Origin: Gemmiger formicilis | GTDB lineage: Bacteria; Bacillota; Clostridia; Oscillospirales; Ruminococcaceae | DNA: 64,000 nt | Direction: 5' to 3' | Assembly (NCBI RefSeq): GCF_016900095.1 | Contig: NZ_JACJJP010000004.1 | Coordinates: forward strand, 113,334 to 177,333 | Translations under genes and position numbers: made by a program | Notes under the pieces: generated by a model | Told to the model about the DNA's origin: nothing | What the model saw: only the letters and a program-made list of their open reading frames with translations | Database searches by the model: none | Part shown: piece by piece, positions 49,584 to 58,124 of the stretch | How the letters are laid out: every line of letters starts with the position of its first letter | Numbering within the stretch: position 1 is the first letter of the stretch

Positions 49584-52500
49584 TCAGCCGATGGTGGTCA
49601 GGGTGGTGCCGGGGTAGTAATGCTGCAGAATCTGCTGGTAGTTCCAGCCGTTCTGGGCGTAGCCGATGGCCCCCCACTGGCTCATGCCGCAGCCGTGGCC
49701 GTAGCCGTACACATCAAAGATGAAGCAGTCCAGGCCGGCGTCATATGTAACGGTGAAGCACTGGCTGCGCAGGCTGCGGCCGTCCACGCTGCACCCGGCG
49801 GTGAGCACTTCCCGGAACCAGCGCCCGGAGCAGGTATCATTGCCACTGGCGTTGGGGCCGATCTGAATCTGGGAAACCCAGCCGTATTCGTTGGTGGACA
49901 GGATGGTGAACCAGCTGTTGGGGTCCACACCCGAAAGGTCCACGCCCATCTTTTCCAGAATGCGGTCCTGCAGGGTCTGGCGGGCAAACCGGGCGCAGCC
50001 GGTGTTGTAGCCGTTGGTGTTCCAGTTGGAGGCCACGCTCTGGTCATAGGGGCTGGCCACCGCCACCAGCCAGGGACGGGACCCGCCCCAGACATCGGCG
50101 GAGGAGGCCGTACCGGTGGAGGCCGAGGCAAAATACGGGGTGAAGCAGACCTGGCCGTTGTAGGTTACCAGCACGTTGGCCACTTCCTGGGCGGCGGCCA
50201 GTGCCGCGCTGCCCGGGCTGGAGCCGGACACCGCCGGATAGCCGCTCTGGCTGAGAATCCAGCTGTGGGTGGCCACGCACTGGGCCTTGTAGGCTTCGGC
50301 CGGGGCATTGGGGCCCAGCTCGTTCTGGGCCACCATGGCCAGGCAGGTGACCAGGTCCATGGTCTGGGCGCTGCCGTTCATGGTCACGTTGATGGTGGCC
50401 GTGACCGGTGCGGAGCTGCCGGAATCCCCGGACGGCTGAGAAGGGGCCGGTTCCGAGGGCTGGGAGGTACTTTCCGAACCGCTGTCGGACCCGGTGGTGC
50501 TTTCGGAGCCGGTGGACTCCTGGCTGCTCTGGGGCGCCTGGGTGGGCGCGGGCGTGGCCGTGTTGGTCATCAGGCTTTCCACCGATACGCTCTGTTCCGG
50601 CAGGGAGCCCTCGGCGCCCTGATTGATGTTGGTTTCGGCGGCCCCCGCCTGGCCCGCAATGTCGGTCAGACCGGCCATCAGGTCATCCGCCGAGGCAATC
50701 AGGTCCTGGGTCTGCTGGGACAGGGCCGCCAGGGATTCATCCAGGGCGTTGGAGGAGGAGGATCCGCTGCCGGTATTCTGGGAACTGCCACCGGTACTGC
50801 CGGTACCGCCGGTGCCGGCGCGCAGGCCGGTCAGGTCGGTATAGCGCTGCATCTGGCCGGTGAGCAGGGTGGTGCGGTCGGGGGCGGCCTTGCCCTCGTT
50901 TTCATACTGCACCCCGGTGAGCAGGGCGTTTTCGTTGGTGGAGATGGTGGCGGTCAGGGCCGGATCCTCATCCTGCCGCACCAGGCGACCGGTGACACAC
51001 AGCTGCACACCCTCGGTGCTGCTGTCCCCCACCAGGGTGAGGAAGCTCTCGCCGTCAGCGGAGGAGGAAGTGCTGTTGTACAGGCTGCGGGTGCCCGTAT
51101 CCAGCACAAAGCCCAGGTAGTCGTAGTAGTTGGACAGGTCGGTGTAGGCCGTGGGGTCGAAGCCGTCGGTCTCGTTGGGGTCGCGGTAATACACCGCCAC
51201 TACCTTGCAGCGGTAGGTGGCGCCGGGCAGATACAGGGTGAACCCGCTGTTCTGCTGGATGTTATCCAGGTCTTCCAGGTCTGCCAGGCTTCCGCCCCAG
51301 TCAATGACCGTGTTGGAGGGCGTGGCGCTGCCCAGCCAATTGTCGGTGGCGAAGATGGAGGCTGCGCTTTCCGACAGGCTGCGGGCATCCTCCCGGTCCT
51401 TGGCATAGACGAACTGGCCGTCCATGCCGGGCAGGGCCAGATAACCGCTGACACCATCGATCTGACGGATACCGTTGGACAGGTATTTTTCCGCTGTGGC
51501 GTCGAAGGTGGCGGTGCCGTATCCCTTGGGGGCCGGGCGTACGCCCAGGTCATTGCGGAAGAAATACCACACAGCCCCCGCGCCCAGGGCCAGGATCAGC
51601 AGCACGCACACAAAGGTGAGCACCGCGCCCCGACGGCGGCGCCGCTGGGTCTTTTCGATCATGGCCAGGCTGCGGTTCTTGATGGCAGAAGCGTCCGAGG
51701 CACGGCGCTTTTTGGGCGGGGCGGGCGTTTCGGGCACATCTACCTTGTCAAACAGCATGCTGGCCGCCTGCTGCAGGTCCTCGGTGGAATGGGGCGGTTC
51801 CTTCTCATCCGCCGCCATGGCTTCCGCAATGGCCTTGGGGTCCAGTCCGGCGGAGAAATCCGGAATTTCCTCATCCAGCAGCGAGGGGGCGGGCTGCCCG
51901 CGGGTGGTGTCCTCCGCCGCCGGGGCGGAAGCCGGTGCGGCGGGCGCGGTAAAGGTTGTGGTGCTTGCCTGCCGGACCCGCTGCTGGCGGGAAGCCGCCG
52001 CAGCCTGGGCGCCGGCGGTGGTGAAGTCCATGGGATCGGGCTGCACAGGGGTCTCGAACCCCAGGGCGCGGGTCACCGATTCTGGCACCGGGGTGTCCTG
52101 GGCAGGGGCCGTCTTGGCCGCGGCGGGACGGGCGGCGGTGTCCGGGGTTTCAAAGGTGATGGTGCCGGTGGGTGCGGAATCCACCGCCGGTGCGGTCTGG
52201 GCCGCCGGGCGCTGCCGACGGGGGGTAAACCGACCGGTGGAAGGCGCCGTGCGTGGTTGGCCTTCCGGCGAGACGATGAGCAGCGGGCGCTCGTGCCCGG
52301 GGCGGAAGGTAATGGCCGAGGACAGGGGTTTCAGCCCCAGGGCCCGGCGGCGCACCATATCCAGAATGCTGTTGGCGATGGCGGCGTCGCTGTGGTCGGG
52401 GCTGACCGCCGTGGCCACCGCCCCGCGCTTGTCACACAGCAGCACAAAGGGTGCCTGGCCTACCGTGGCCGGCATATACACCACCGCGTAGTCGGCCCCG

Positions 52501-53006
52501 CCGAAAGACAGGGCCAGCTGGGCCCGGCCGGCGGCGGCCTGCACCACATCCCCGGGGAATTTTTCCAGCAGAGACGCCGGGGTCACCAGCTTGCGGGCGG
52601 TTTCCCGGTCGGCCCAGGTCTGGGTGCCGAAATCGTAAGCGGCTTCGCTGTGTTCCAGAGGCTGCAGCCGCGCCCCGATCAGCCGGCCGGTGGTTTCGTC
52701 GGCAGCCACCAGCAGGCGGCGCTTTTTCAGCAGCACATCCAGGGTGGCCTGGGCCAGGCTGGTCTCGCCGTCGGCATACACCGTGTCGCCAAGGCGGGCA
52801 CGCAGCTTCTGGACCCACTTTTCGCAGTATTCGTTGGCCATGGCCTGCGTGGGGGCGCTGACCTGCACGCAGACGGCAAACTCGCCGTCGCGCTCCAGCA
52901 GCCGCAGGCCGGAACAGCCTTCGGCCTGCACGGCGCGCAGCGCGGCACGGACTTCGGCCGCCGGCAGGCCGAACACCCGCAGGATGCGCATTTGGCTCGA
53001 TAGCAT
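49584..53006 (-). CDS. Degenerate CinA domain fused through a TM helix to a SpoIID-type domain
   Basis: 1140 residues. Residues about 6-225 follow the C-terminal half of CinA: RLGDTVYADGETSLAQ aligns with CinA VLGDNAYDTDVPGLEY, and LLKKRRLLVAADETTGRLIGARL with ILRERGLHVATAESCTGGLVAEKI. The amidase Ser of AESCTGG is Thr here (ADETTGR), so deamidase activity is unlikely. A ~230-residue Pro/Ala/Thr-rich linker, a basic patch and a TM helix (about 460-483) follow. The outer part includes a Ser/Thr/Gly-rich stretch and a SpoIID/LytB domain (about 880-1135: AQNELGPNAPAEAYKAQCVATHSWIL, GYGHGCGMSQWGAIGYAQNGW). SpoIID enzymes cleave stem-less peptidoglycan. SD GGAGG. Real cinA is 52 bp upstream. Confidence 0.83.
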   Translation of the reverse strand: MLSSQMRILRVFGLPAAEVRAALRAVQAEGCSGLRLLERDGEFAVCVQVSAPTQAMANEYCEKWVQKLRARLGDTVYADGETSLAQATLDVLLKKRRLLVAADETTGRLIGARLQPLEHSEAAYDFGTQTWADRETARKLVTPASLLEKFPGDVVQAAAGRAQLALSFGGADYAVVYMPATVGQAPFVLLCDKRGAVATAVSPDHSDAAIANSILDMVRRRALGLKPLSSAITFRPGHERPLLIVSPEGQPRTAPSTGRFTPRRQRPAAQTAPAVDSAPTGTITFETPDTAARPAAAKTAPAQDTPVPESVTRALGFETPVQPDPMDFTTAGAQAAAASRQQRVRQASTTTFTAPAAPASAPAAEDTTRGQPAPSLLDEEIPDFSAGLDPKAIAEAMAADEKEPPHSTEDLQQAASMLFDKVDVPETPAPPKKRRASDASAIKNRSLAMIEKTQRRRRRGAVLTFVCVLLILALGAGAVWYFFRNDLGVRPAPKGYGTATFDATAEKYLSNGIRQIDGVSGYLALPGMDGQFVYAKDREDARSLSESAASIFATDNWLGSATPSNTVIDWGGSLADLEDLDNIQQNSGFTLYLPGATYRCKVVAVYYRDPNETDGFDPTAYTDLSNYYDYLGFVLDTGTRSLYNSTSSSADGESFLTLVGDSSTEGVQLCVTGRLVRQDEDPALTATISTNENALLTGVQYENEGKAAPDRTTLLTGQMQRYTDLTGLRAGTGGTGSTGGSSQNTGSGSSSSNALDESLAALSQQTQDLIASADDLMAGLTDIAGQAGAAETNINQGAEGSLPEQSVSVESLMTNTATPAPTQAPQSSQESTGSESTTGSDSGSESTSQPSEPAPSQPSGDSGSSAPVTATINVTMNGSAQTMDLVTCLAMVAQNELGPNAPAEAYKAQCVATHSWILSQSGYPAVSGSSPGSAALAAAQEVANVLVTYNGQVCFTPYFASASTGTASSADVWGGSRPWLVAVASPYDQSVASNWNTNGYNTGCARFARQTLQDRILEKMGVDLSGVDPNSWFTILSTNEYGWVSQIQIGPNASGNDTCSGRWFREVLTAGCSVDGRSLRSQCFTVTYDAGLDCFIFDVYGYGHGCGMSQWGAIGYAQNGWNYQQILQHYYPGTTLTTIG

Positions 53007-53058
53007 AGAGGGTTCCTCCTGTTGTGATCAAAGGTAAAAAACGGGGATGCGTCCCCGG

Positions 53059-54354
53059 TTACAGGTCGGGTACGGGGTCACCGGGTTCCAGGGTGATGCC
53101 GGAATCCGGCGGCAGTTCCAGTGCCATGCGGCGCAGAAGATCCAGCGCGTACAAAGCGGCCCGGGCGCGGATGACCGGCCGTTCCTGGTAGCCACCCAGC
53201 TCCAGCCGCATGAGATAAGCGCGGCCGTTGCGGGCGTCGGCCCCGGCCAGGTAGACGGTGCCCACCGGTTTGCCGGGCAAAGCGCCGCCGGGACCGGCCA
53301 GACCGGTGATACCGATGGCCAGATCCGCCCCGGACGCCTGCAGCGCCCCCCGGGCCATGGCCACGGCCACCGGGCCGGATACCACGTTGTATCGTTCGAT
53401 CAGGGCCGGCTCCACCCCCAGCAGGCGGGATTTGGCCTGCTCGGCGTAGGTGACAAAGCCGAAACCAAAGACCTCGCTGGCGCCGGGCACGTTGGTGATC
53501 TTTTCGGCCACCAGGCCGCCGGTGCAGCTTTCGGCGGTGGCCACATGCAGGCCGCGCTCCCGCAGAATCCGCACCAGAGTGTATTCCAGGCCGGGCACGT
53601 CGGTGTCGTAGGCGTTGTCCCCCAGCACGGCCCGGAACTCCGCAATGCGGGCACGGCAGGCCGTTTCCGCCTCCTCGGCGGTGGCGGCCCGGGCGGTGAC
53701 CCGGATTTCGCTCTCCCCTGTCTTGCAGTAGATGGCGGCGGTGGGGTTCGCGCTCTCAAAGAGGGCCGCTGCCTTGCTGGCAATGCTGCTCTCCCCGCCC
53801 AGGACCCGCAGGGTCACCGAATGGATGGTGCAGTTCTGCCGGGCCTGCAGCGCCGGGCGGATCTGCTCGGTCCACATGGCCTTCATCTCCCGGGGTACCC
53901 CGGGCATGAGCACGGCGGCATGGCCCTGCTCATCCTCAAACCAGGCGCCGGGGGCGGTGCCGTGGTCGTTGGGAATCTTGTGCCCCTTGGTGGGCACCAT
54001 GGCCTGTTTGCGGTTGTTGGGGCTGGGGGTGCGGTGGGTGCGGCCGAAGAAGGCCACAATCTTGTCCCACTCTTCCTCGTCAAACTGCAGGGTATCCCCG
54101 AAGGCTTCGGCCACCGTCTCCTTGGTCAGGTCGTCCTCGGTGGGGCCCAGCCCGCCGGAAAAGACCAGCAGGTCGCTGCGCTGCCGGGCCTGGGTAACCA
54201 GTTCCCGCAGACGGCCGGGGTTATCCCCGATCACATGCTGATGCAGCACCGAGATGCCCAGCTCCGCCAGTTCCCGGCTGAGAAACTGGGCGTTGGTGTT
54301 GACGATGTCTCCCAAAAGAAGTTCGGTTCCCACACAGATAATCTCTGCGGTCAT
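53059..54354 (-). CDS. cinA: CinA (competence/damage-inducible; NMN deamidase family)
   Basis: 431 residues. N-terminal MoCF_biosynth/COG1058 domain (AEIICVGTELLLGDIVNTNAQFLSREL, FSGGLGPTEDDLTKETVAEA, MPGVPREMKAMW), linker domain, and a C-terminal PncC-type nicotinamide-nucleotide amidase with the intact nucleophile motif VATAESCTGGLVAEKITNVPGAS and GITGLAGPGG. Start ATG 54354 is chosen because GGAGG is 8 nt upstream; ATG 54360 is too close to the SD. Lies between thiI and the CinA/SpoIID fusion gene. Confidence 0.93.
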   Translation of the reverse strand: MTAEIICVGTELLLGDIVNTNAQFLSRELAELGISVLHQHVIGDNPGRLRELVTQARQRSDLLVFSGGLGPTEDDLTKETVAEAFGDTLQFDEEEWDKIVAFFGRTHRTPSPNNRKQAMVPTKGHKIPNDHGTAPGAWFEDEQGHAAVLMPGVPREMKAMWTEQIRPALQARQNCTIHSVTLRVLGGESSIASKAAALFESANPTAAIYCKTGESEIRVTARAATAEEAETACRARIAEFRAVLGDNAYDTDVPGLEYTLVRILRERGLHVATAESCTGGLVAEKITNVPGASEVFGFGFVTYAEQAKSRLLGVEPALIERYNVVSGPVAVAMARGALQASGADLAIGITGLAGPGGALPGKPVGTVYLAGADARNGRAYLMRLELGGYQERPVIRARAALYALDLLRRMALELPPDSGITLEPGDPVPDL

Positions 54355-54381
54355 GGTCATTGCCTCCGTATGCAAACAGAC

Positions 54382-55575
54382 TTAAAATTCGGGCTGGTCC
54401 CCGATGCGCACAAAAATCTTTTCCACCGTGTCAGCCGCCACCTGTTCCAGCTCGGCCAGGCCGGGCATGTTGGCCTCGGCGGCCTCGATTTCGGCCAGGG
54501 TGGGCTTGGTTTTGGGGTGGGGCGGGGTGAAGATGGTGCAGCAGTCCTCGTAGGGTTCGATGGACGTTTCAAAGGTGCCGATCTTGCGGGAGATGGCCAC
54601 AATGTCGGTCTTGTCCATGCCGATGAGCGGGCGCAGCACCGGCAGGCTCTGGGCGGCGTCGGTGCAGGCCAGGGCCGCCATGGTCTGGCTGGCCACCTGG
54701 GCCAGGCTTTCGCCGGTGATCAGGGCTTCCATGGCGCTCTTGGAGGCCACCTTCTCCGCAATGCGCAGCATGCTGCGGCGCATGAGCACGGTGAACAGCG
54801 GGGCCGGGGCATGGTCCCGGATATACTCCTGGGGCTTGGTGTAGGGCACCACAAAGAGCACACAATCCCCGATATACTCGGACAGCTCACAGGCCAGGGC
54901 CTGCACCTTCAGCTTGGCGCGCAGGCTGGTGTAGGGCGGGCTGGCAAAATGGATGTGGTGCAAGGCCAGGCCCCGGCGGGCCATGCAGTAGGCCGCCACC
55001 GGGCTGTCGATGCCGCCGGACAGCAGGTTCAGTGCCCGGCCGCTGGTGCCCACCGGCAATCCGCCGGCGGCCTCCACCTTGGGGCCGTGGATGTAGGCGC
55101 CGTTATCCCGGATTTCCACCATGATTTCCAGCTGGGGATTGTGCACATCCACCCGCAGGTAGTTGTGGTGGGACAGGATATAGGCCCCCAGTTCCCGGCA
55201 GATTTCCGGGCTCTTCATGGGGTATTTCTTGTCGGCGCGCTTGGCCTCCACCTTGAAGGTGCGCAGCCCCCGCAGCTGGGGGCCCAGGTAAGCCTCGGCG
55301 GTGCGGCAGATGTCCTCAAAGTCCTTGGTGCAGCAGACGGCCCGGCTGAGCTTGACGATGCCGAACACCTTGGAGATGCGGCGGAAGGCTTCGTCCACGT
55401 CCAGGTCGTCCTCCTGGGGTTCGATGAAGACGGTGCTCTGGGCGGAATGGACCTTGAAGGGGCCCAGGTCTTCCAGGCGGTGGCGGATGCTCTTGGCAAG
55501 GCCGGCTTCGAACTTGCCGCGGTTCAGCCCTTTCAGGGTCATTTCGCCCTGGTAGGCAAGGATGATCTCTTTCAT
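54382..55575 (-). CDS. thiI: tRNA 4-thiouridine synthetase, rhodanese-less form
   Basis: 397 residues. N-terminal ferredoxin-like and THUMP domains (to about 165), then a PP-loop ATPase NLLSGGIDSPVAAYCMARRGL (about 183-203). It makes s4U8 in tRNA and may supply sulfur for thiamine. The Enterobacterial C-terminal rhodanese domain is absent; in Bacillus-type systems the neighbouring cysteine desulfurase gives sulfur directly, and here such a gene is immediately upstream (28 nt). SD GAGAGG. Confidence 0.93.
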   Translation of the reverse strand: MKEIILAYQGEMTLKGLNRGKFEAGLAKSIRHRLEDLGPFKVHSAQSTVFIEPQEDDLDVDEAFRRISKVFGIVKLSRAVCCTKDFEDICRTAEAYLGPQLRGLRTFKVEAKRADKKYPMKSPEICRELGAYILSHHNYLRVDVHNPQLEIMVEIRDNGAYIHGPKVEAAGGLPVGTSGRALNLLSGGIDSPVAAYCMARRGLALHHIHFASPPYTSLRAKLKVQALACELSEYIGDCVLFVVPYTKPQEYIRDHAPAPLFTVLMRRSMLRIAEKVASKSAMEALITGESLAQVASQTMAALACTDAAQSLPVLRPLIGMDKTDIVAISRKIGTFETSIEPYEDCCTIFTPPHPKTKPTLAEIEAAEANMPGLAELEQVAADTVEKIFVRIGDQPEF

Positions 55576-55603
55576 GCGGTTCCTCTCATACGGTGTATTC
55601 TGT

Positions 55604-56746
55604 TCAGATGTGCTGCAGCTCCCGCAGGCCGCTCTTCAGCCCTTCCAGCAGGGCGTCCACGTCCTCGGGGGTATTATCGGCGCAGAAACTGATGCGCAGC
55701 GCGGTATCGATGGTGTTGTCGTCACAGCCCATGGCCGTCAGGGTATGACTGGGCTCGCCCTTCTCGCAGGCGCTGCCGCTGGACACATACACATGCCGGT
55801 CGGACAGGTAGTTGAGCATGGTCTGGCTCTTAACGCAGTGCTGGCTGAAATTGAGCACTTCGGGCACGGCGTCGGCCGGGGAATTGATGGTCACTTCGGG
55901 GATTTCGGCCAACCCGGCCCGCAGACGCTCGTTCAGCGCCTTGATGGCGGCGGTGCGGGCGGCCATGGTGCGGGCCCCCTGCTCGGCAGCCACCCCCAGC
56001 CCCACGGCGTAGGGCAGGTTTTCGGTGCCGGGACGCACACCGCTCTCCTGGCCGCCGCCCAGGATGGGGGCGGTCCAGTGGTAGCCGCTGCGCAGGTACA
56101 GGGCCCCGATGCCCTTGGGGGCATGGACCTTGTGGCCGGACACGGCCAGGCTGTCCACGTTTTTCAACGGCACCCGCACCCGCAGCCATGCCTGCACCGC
56201 GTCCACATGGACGGCGCAGCGGGAGTTGCGTTCCTTGACCCCGGCGGCGAACCGGGCAATGTCCTGCCGGGCCCCGGTCTCGTTGTTGACCGCCATGCAG
56301 CAGGCCAACACGGTGGATTTGTCCACCGCGTCGATGAGTTCGTCCACATCCAGGGTGCCGTCGGCCCGGGGCATGATCTCCACCACCGTGAAGCCCTGCT
56401 CTTTCAGCGCCCGAATGGGCAGCTGCACGCTGGGATGCTCGAACCCGGTGACCACAATCTTGTTGCCCCAGGCCCGGCGGGACGCCACAGCCCCCAGAAT
56501 GGCCAGGTTGTTGCTTTCGGTGCCGGTGGCGGTGAAATACAGTTCCTTGGGCTGGCAGCCCAGCGTTTTGGCCACCTTGGCCCGGGCCGTGCTCAGCGCC
56601 CCGTGGGCCAGCACCGCCGGGTCGTACAGGCTGGACGGGTTGGCCCAGTGGTGCAGCATGGCCGTGTGGATGGCATCGGCCACGGCGGGATCCACCATGG
56701 TGGTGGCGGCATTGTCAAGATAATGCAGGTCAGCGTCAAAACGCAT
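55604..56746 (-). CDS. nifZ: Cysteine desulfurase paired with ThiI (NifZ-type)
   Basis: 380-residue PLP enzyme that takes sulfur from cysteine. HYLDNAATTMVDPAVADAI (8-26), ATGTESNNLAILGAV, the PLP-lysine in AVSGHKVHAPKGIGALYL (Lys about 203), and the active-site Cys in VSSGSACEKGEPSHTL. Directly upstream of thiI, as nifZ in Bacillus; it therefore likely serves 4-thiouridine synthesis rather than general Fe-S assembly, and no iscU or sufU is near. Promoter at 56825-56854. Confidence 0.92.
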   Translation of the reverse strand: MRFDADLHYLDNAATTMVDPAVADAIHTAMLHHWANPSSLYDPAVLAHGALSTARAKVAKTLGCQPKELYFTATGTESNNLAILGAVASRRAWGNKIVVTGFEHPSVQLPIRALKEQGFTVVEIMPRADGTLDVDELIDAVDKSTVLACCMAVNNETGARQDIARFAAGVKERNSRCAVHVDAVQAWLRVRVPLKNVDSLAVSGHKVHAPKGIGALYLRSGYHWTAPILGGGQESGVRPGTENLPYAVGLGVAAEQGARTMAARTAAIKALNERLRAGLAEIPEVTINSPADAVPEVLNFSQHCVKSQTMLNYLSDRHVYVSSGSACEKGEPSHTLTAMGCDDNTIDTALRISFCADNTPEDVDALLEGLKSGLRELQHI

Positions 56747-56824
56747 GGGTAGTCAAGACCTCTTTTCCGGAATTTACGGTTTGTCCGGGCAGCGCCCAAA
56801 AATGCACAAACCGATACAGAATAG

Positions 56825-56854
56825 ATTATAGCATGGGCGCGGCGTGGAACACAA
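56825..56854 (-). promoter_or_regulatory. Sigma-A promoter of nifZ-thiI(-cinA)
   Basis: Minus strand TTGTGT (56849-56854), 18-bp spacer, TATAAT (56825-56830), about 80 bp upstream of the nifZ ATG. Confidence 0.6.
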
Positions 56855-56884
56855 GCGCGGGACCCAAAAAATCACAGTTTCCAC

Positions 56885-56928
56885 GAAAAAACCGCCGGGA
56901 AAGGCAGATACACTGTCTTTCCCGGCGG
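56885..56928 (-). terminator. Terminator of the aldo/keto reductase gene
   Basis: 12-bp perfect stem (CCGCCGGGAAAG/CTTTCCCGGCGG) followed on the minus strand by TTTTTTCG. Confidence 0.9.
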
Positions 56929-56950
56929 AAAGGGACGAAATCAGGCCGGA

Positions 56951-57964
56951 TTATTCCCCGAAATGCTCCGCGACCTTCTTGAGCATCTGGCGGATGGGCA
57001 GCTGGTAGGGGCAGCGGGTCTCGCAGGCGCCGCACTCCACACAGGCGCTGGCCTTTACCGGCAGGGTGGCGTACCGCTGGCGGGCCCAGTCTTCCAGGCC
57101 GTAGCGGGAGATGTAGCCGTCGAACAAAAAGGCGCTGGGGATCTGGATGCCCACGGTGCAGGGAGCGCAGTAGTTGCACCGACGGCAGAACTGGGTGCCC
57201 AGGACGTCCCGCACCTTCTGGCAGGCGGCCTGCTCCTCGGCGGTGAGGGGCGCGGTGTTGGCGGCGCCCTCGATGTTGGCGGTGAGTTCCGCCGGGTCGG
57301 CCATGCCCGGGATGGCCACGGTCACATCGGGGTTGGACAGCACATACCGCATGGCCAGGCGGCCGTCCTCAATGGCACCGCCGGCCAGGGGCTTCATGGC
57401 AATGAAGCCCTTGCCCGCCGCGGCACACTTGGCGATGAGCTCCGCCCCCTGCTGTTCCACAATATTATAAGGGAACATGATGGTTTCGATCTCCGGCACT
57501 TCCAGCGCCTTCTCGAACACCGCGGCCAGATGGGCGGTCAGGCCGATATGGCCCACCTTCCCTTCCGCCTTGGCCCGCAGCAGCTCTTCCAGGGACCCGC
57601 CCGGGGCCAGGATGGTCTCCAGGTCCTTCAGGCTGGGGTTGTGGAACTGGTAGAGTTCGATGTGGTCGGTGCGCAGGTTTTTCAGGCTCTCGTTCAGCCC
57701 GGCGCGCATATCCGCTGCGGTGAGCGCCCGGCATTTGGTGGCCAGCACAAAGGAATCCCGCAGGCCCAGCTCCTCCAGGGACTGGCCGATCCAGCTTTCG
57801 CTGACGGTGTAGGCCCGGGCGGTGTCGATGTAATTGATGCCCGCCTCATGCACCGCTTTCAGCAGGGCTTTGGTGCCCGGCTGGTCGATGCGCTGGATGG
57901 GAATGCCGCCGAAACCCAGGCGGGAAATTTTCAGGCCGGTTTGGCCCAACAGAACATACTGCAT
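56951..57964 (-). CDS. Aldo/keto reductase with C-terminal ferredoxin domain
   Basis: 337 residues. The AKR barrel (1-265) starts LGQTGLKISRLGFGGIPIQ and has IDTARAYTVSESWIG (catalytic Asp/Tyr region, about 45-59), ATKCR (catalytic Lys) and YQFHNPS. A C-terminal iron-sulfur module follows: CRRCNYCAPCTVGI (about 260-273) and ACVECGACETRCPYQLPI (about 306-323), consistent with one or two 4Fe-4S clusters. This fused type is common in anaerobes; substrate unknown. Own promoter and terminator. Confidence 0.9.
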   Translation of the reverse strand: MQYVLLGQTGLKISRLGFGGIPIQRIDQPGTKALLKAVHEAGINYIDTARAYTVSESWIGQSLEELGLRDSFVLATKCRALTAADMRAGLNESLKNLRTDHIELYQFHNPSLKDLETILAPGGSLEELLRAKAEGKVGHIGLTAHLAAVFEKALEVPEIETIMFPYNIVEQQGAELIAKCAAAGKGFIAMKPLAGGAIEDGRLAMRYVLSNPDVTVAIPGMADPAELTANIEGAANTAPLTAEEQAACQKVRDVLGTQFCRRCNYCAPCTVGIQIPSAFLFDGYISRYGLEDWARQRYATLPVKASACVECGACETRCPYQLPIRQMLKKVAEHFGE

Positions 57965-58012
57965 AACGTCACAGCCTCCGAATCAAGAGAAAAATCGGGT
58001 ATTTTCGTAGCC

Positions 58013-58041
58013 ATTATACCAGTTTTGCCGACTGTTGTCAG
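58013..58041 (-). promoter_or_regulatory. Sigma-A promoter of the aldo/keto reductase
   Basis: Minus strand CTGACA (58036-58041), 17-bp spacer ending TGG, TATAAT (58013-58018). Its -35 is only 9 bp from the divergent proC -35. Confidence 0.7.
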
Positions 58042-58050
58042 CCTTTTTTG

Positions 58051-58079
58051 TTGACATCGGCCCCTGCGTGCGCTAGGAT
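58051..58079 (+). promoter_or_regulatory. Sigma-A promoter of proC-proB-proA
   Basis: TTGACA (58051-58056), 17-bp spacer, TAGGAT (58074-58079), 46 bp before the proC ATG. No leader terminator or T-box is seen. Confidence 0.75.
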
Positions 58080-58124
58080 AAGTCAAAAGACTTTTGTGGC
58101 GTAAACGCCAGGGGGGTATTTGGG

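Noticed and set aside
53059..54354. Fusion of cinA with the downstream SpoIID gene as one broken gene
   Set aside because: cinA has a complete C-terminus and stop, and the next gene has its own SD and ATG. The resemblance is a second, diverged copy, not a frameshifted continuation.
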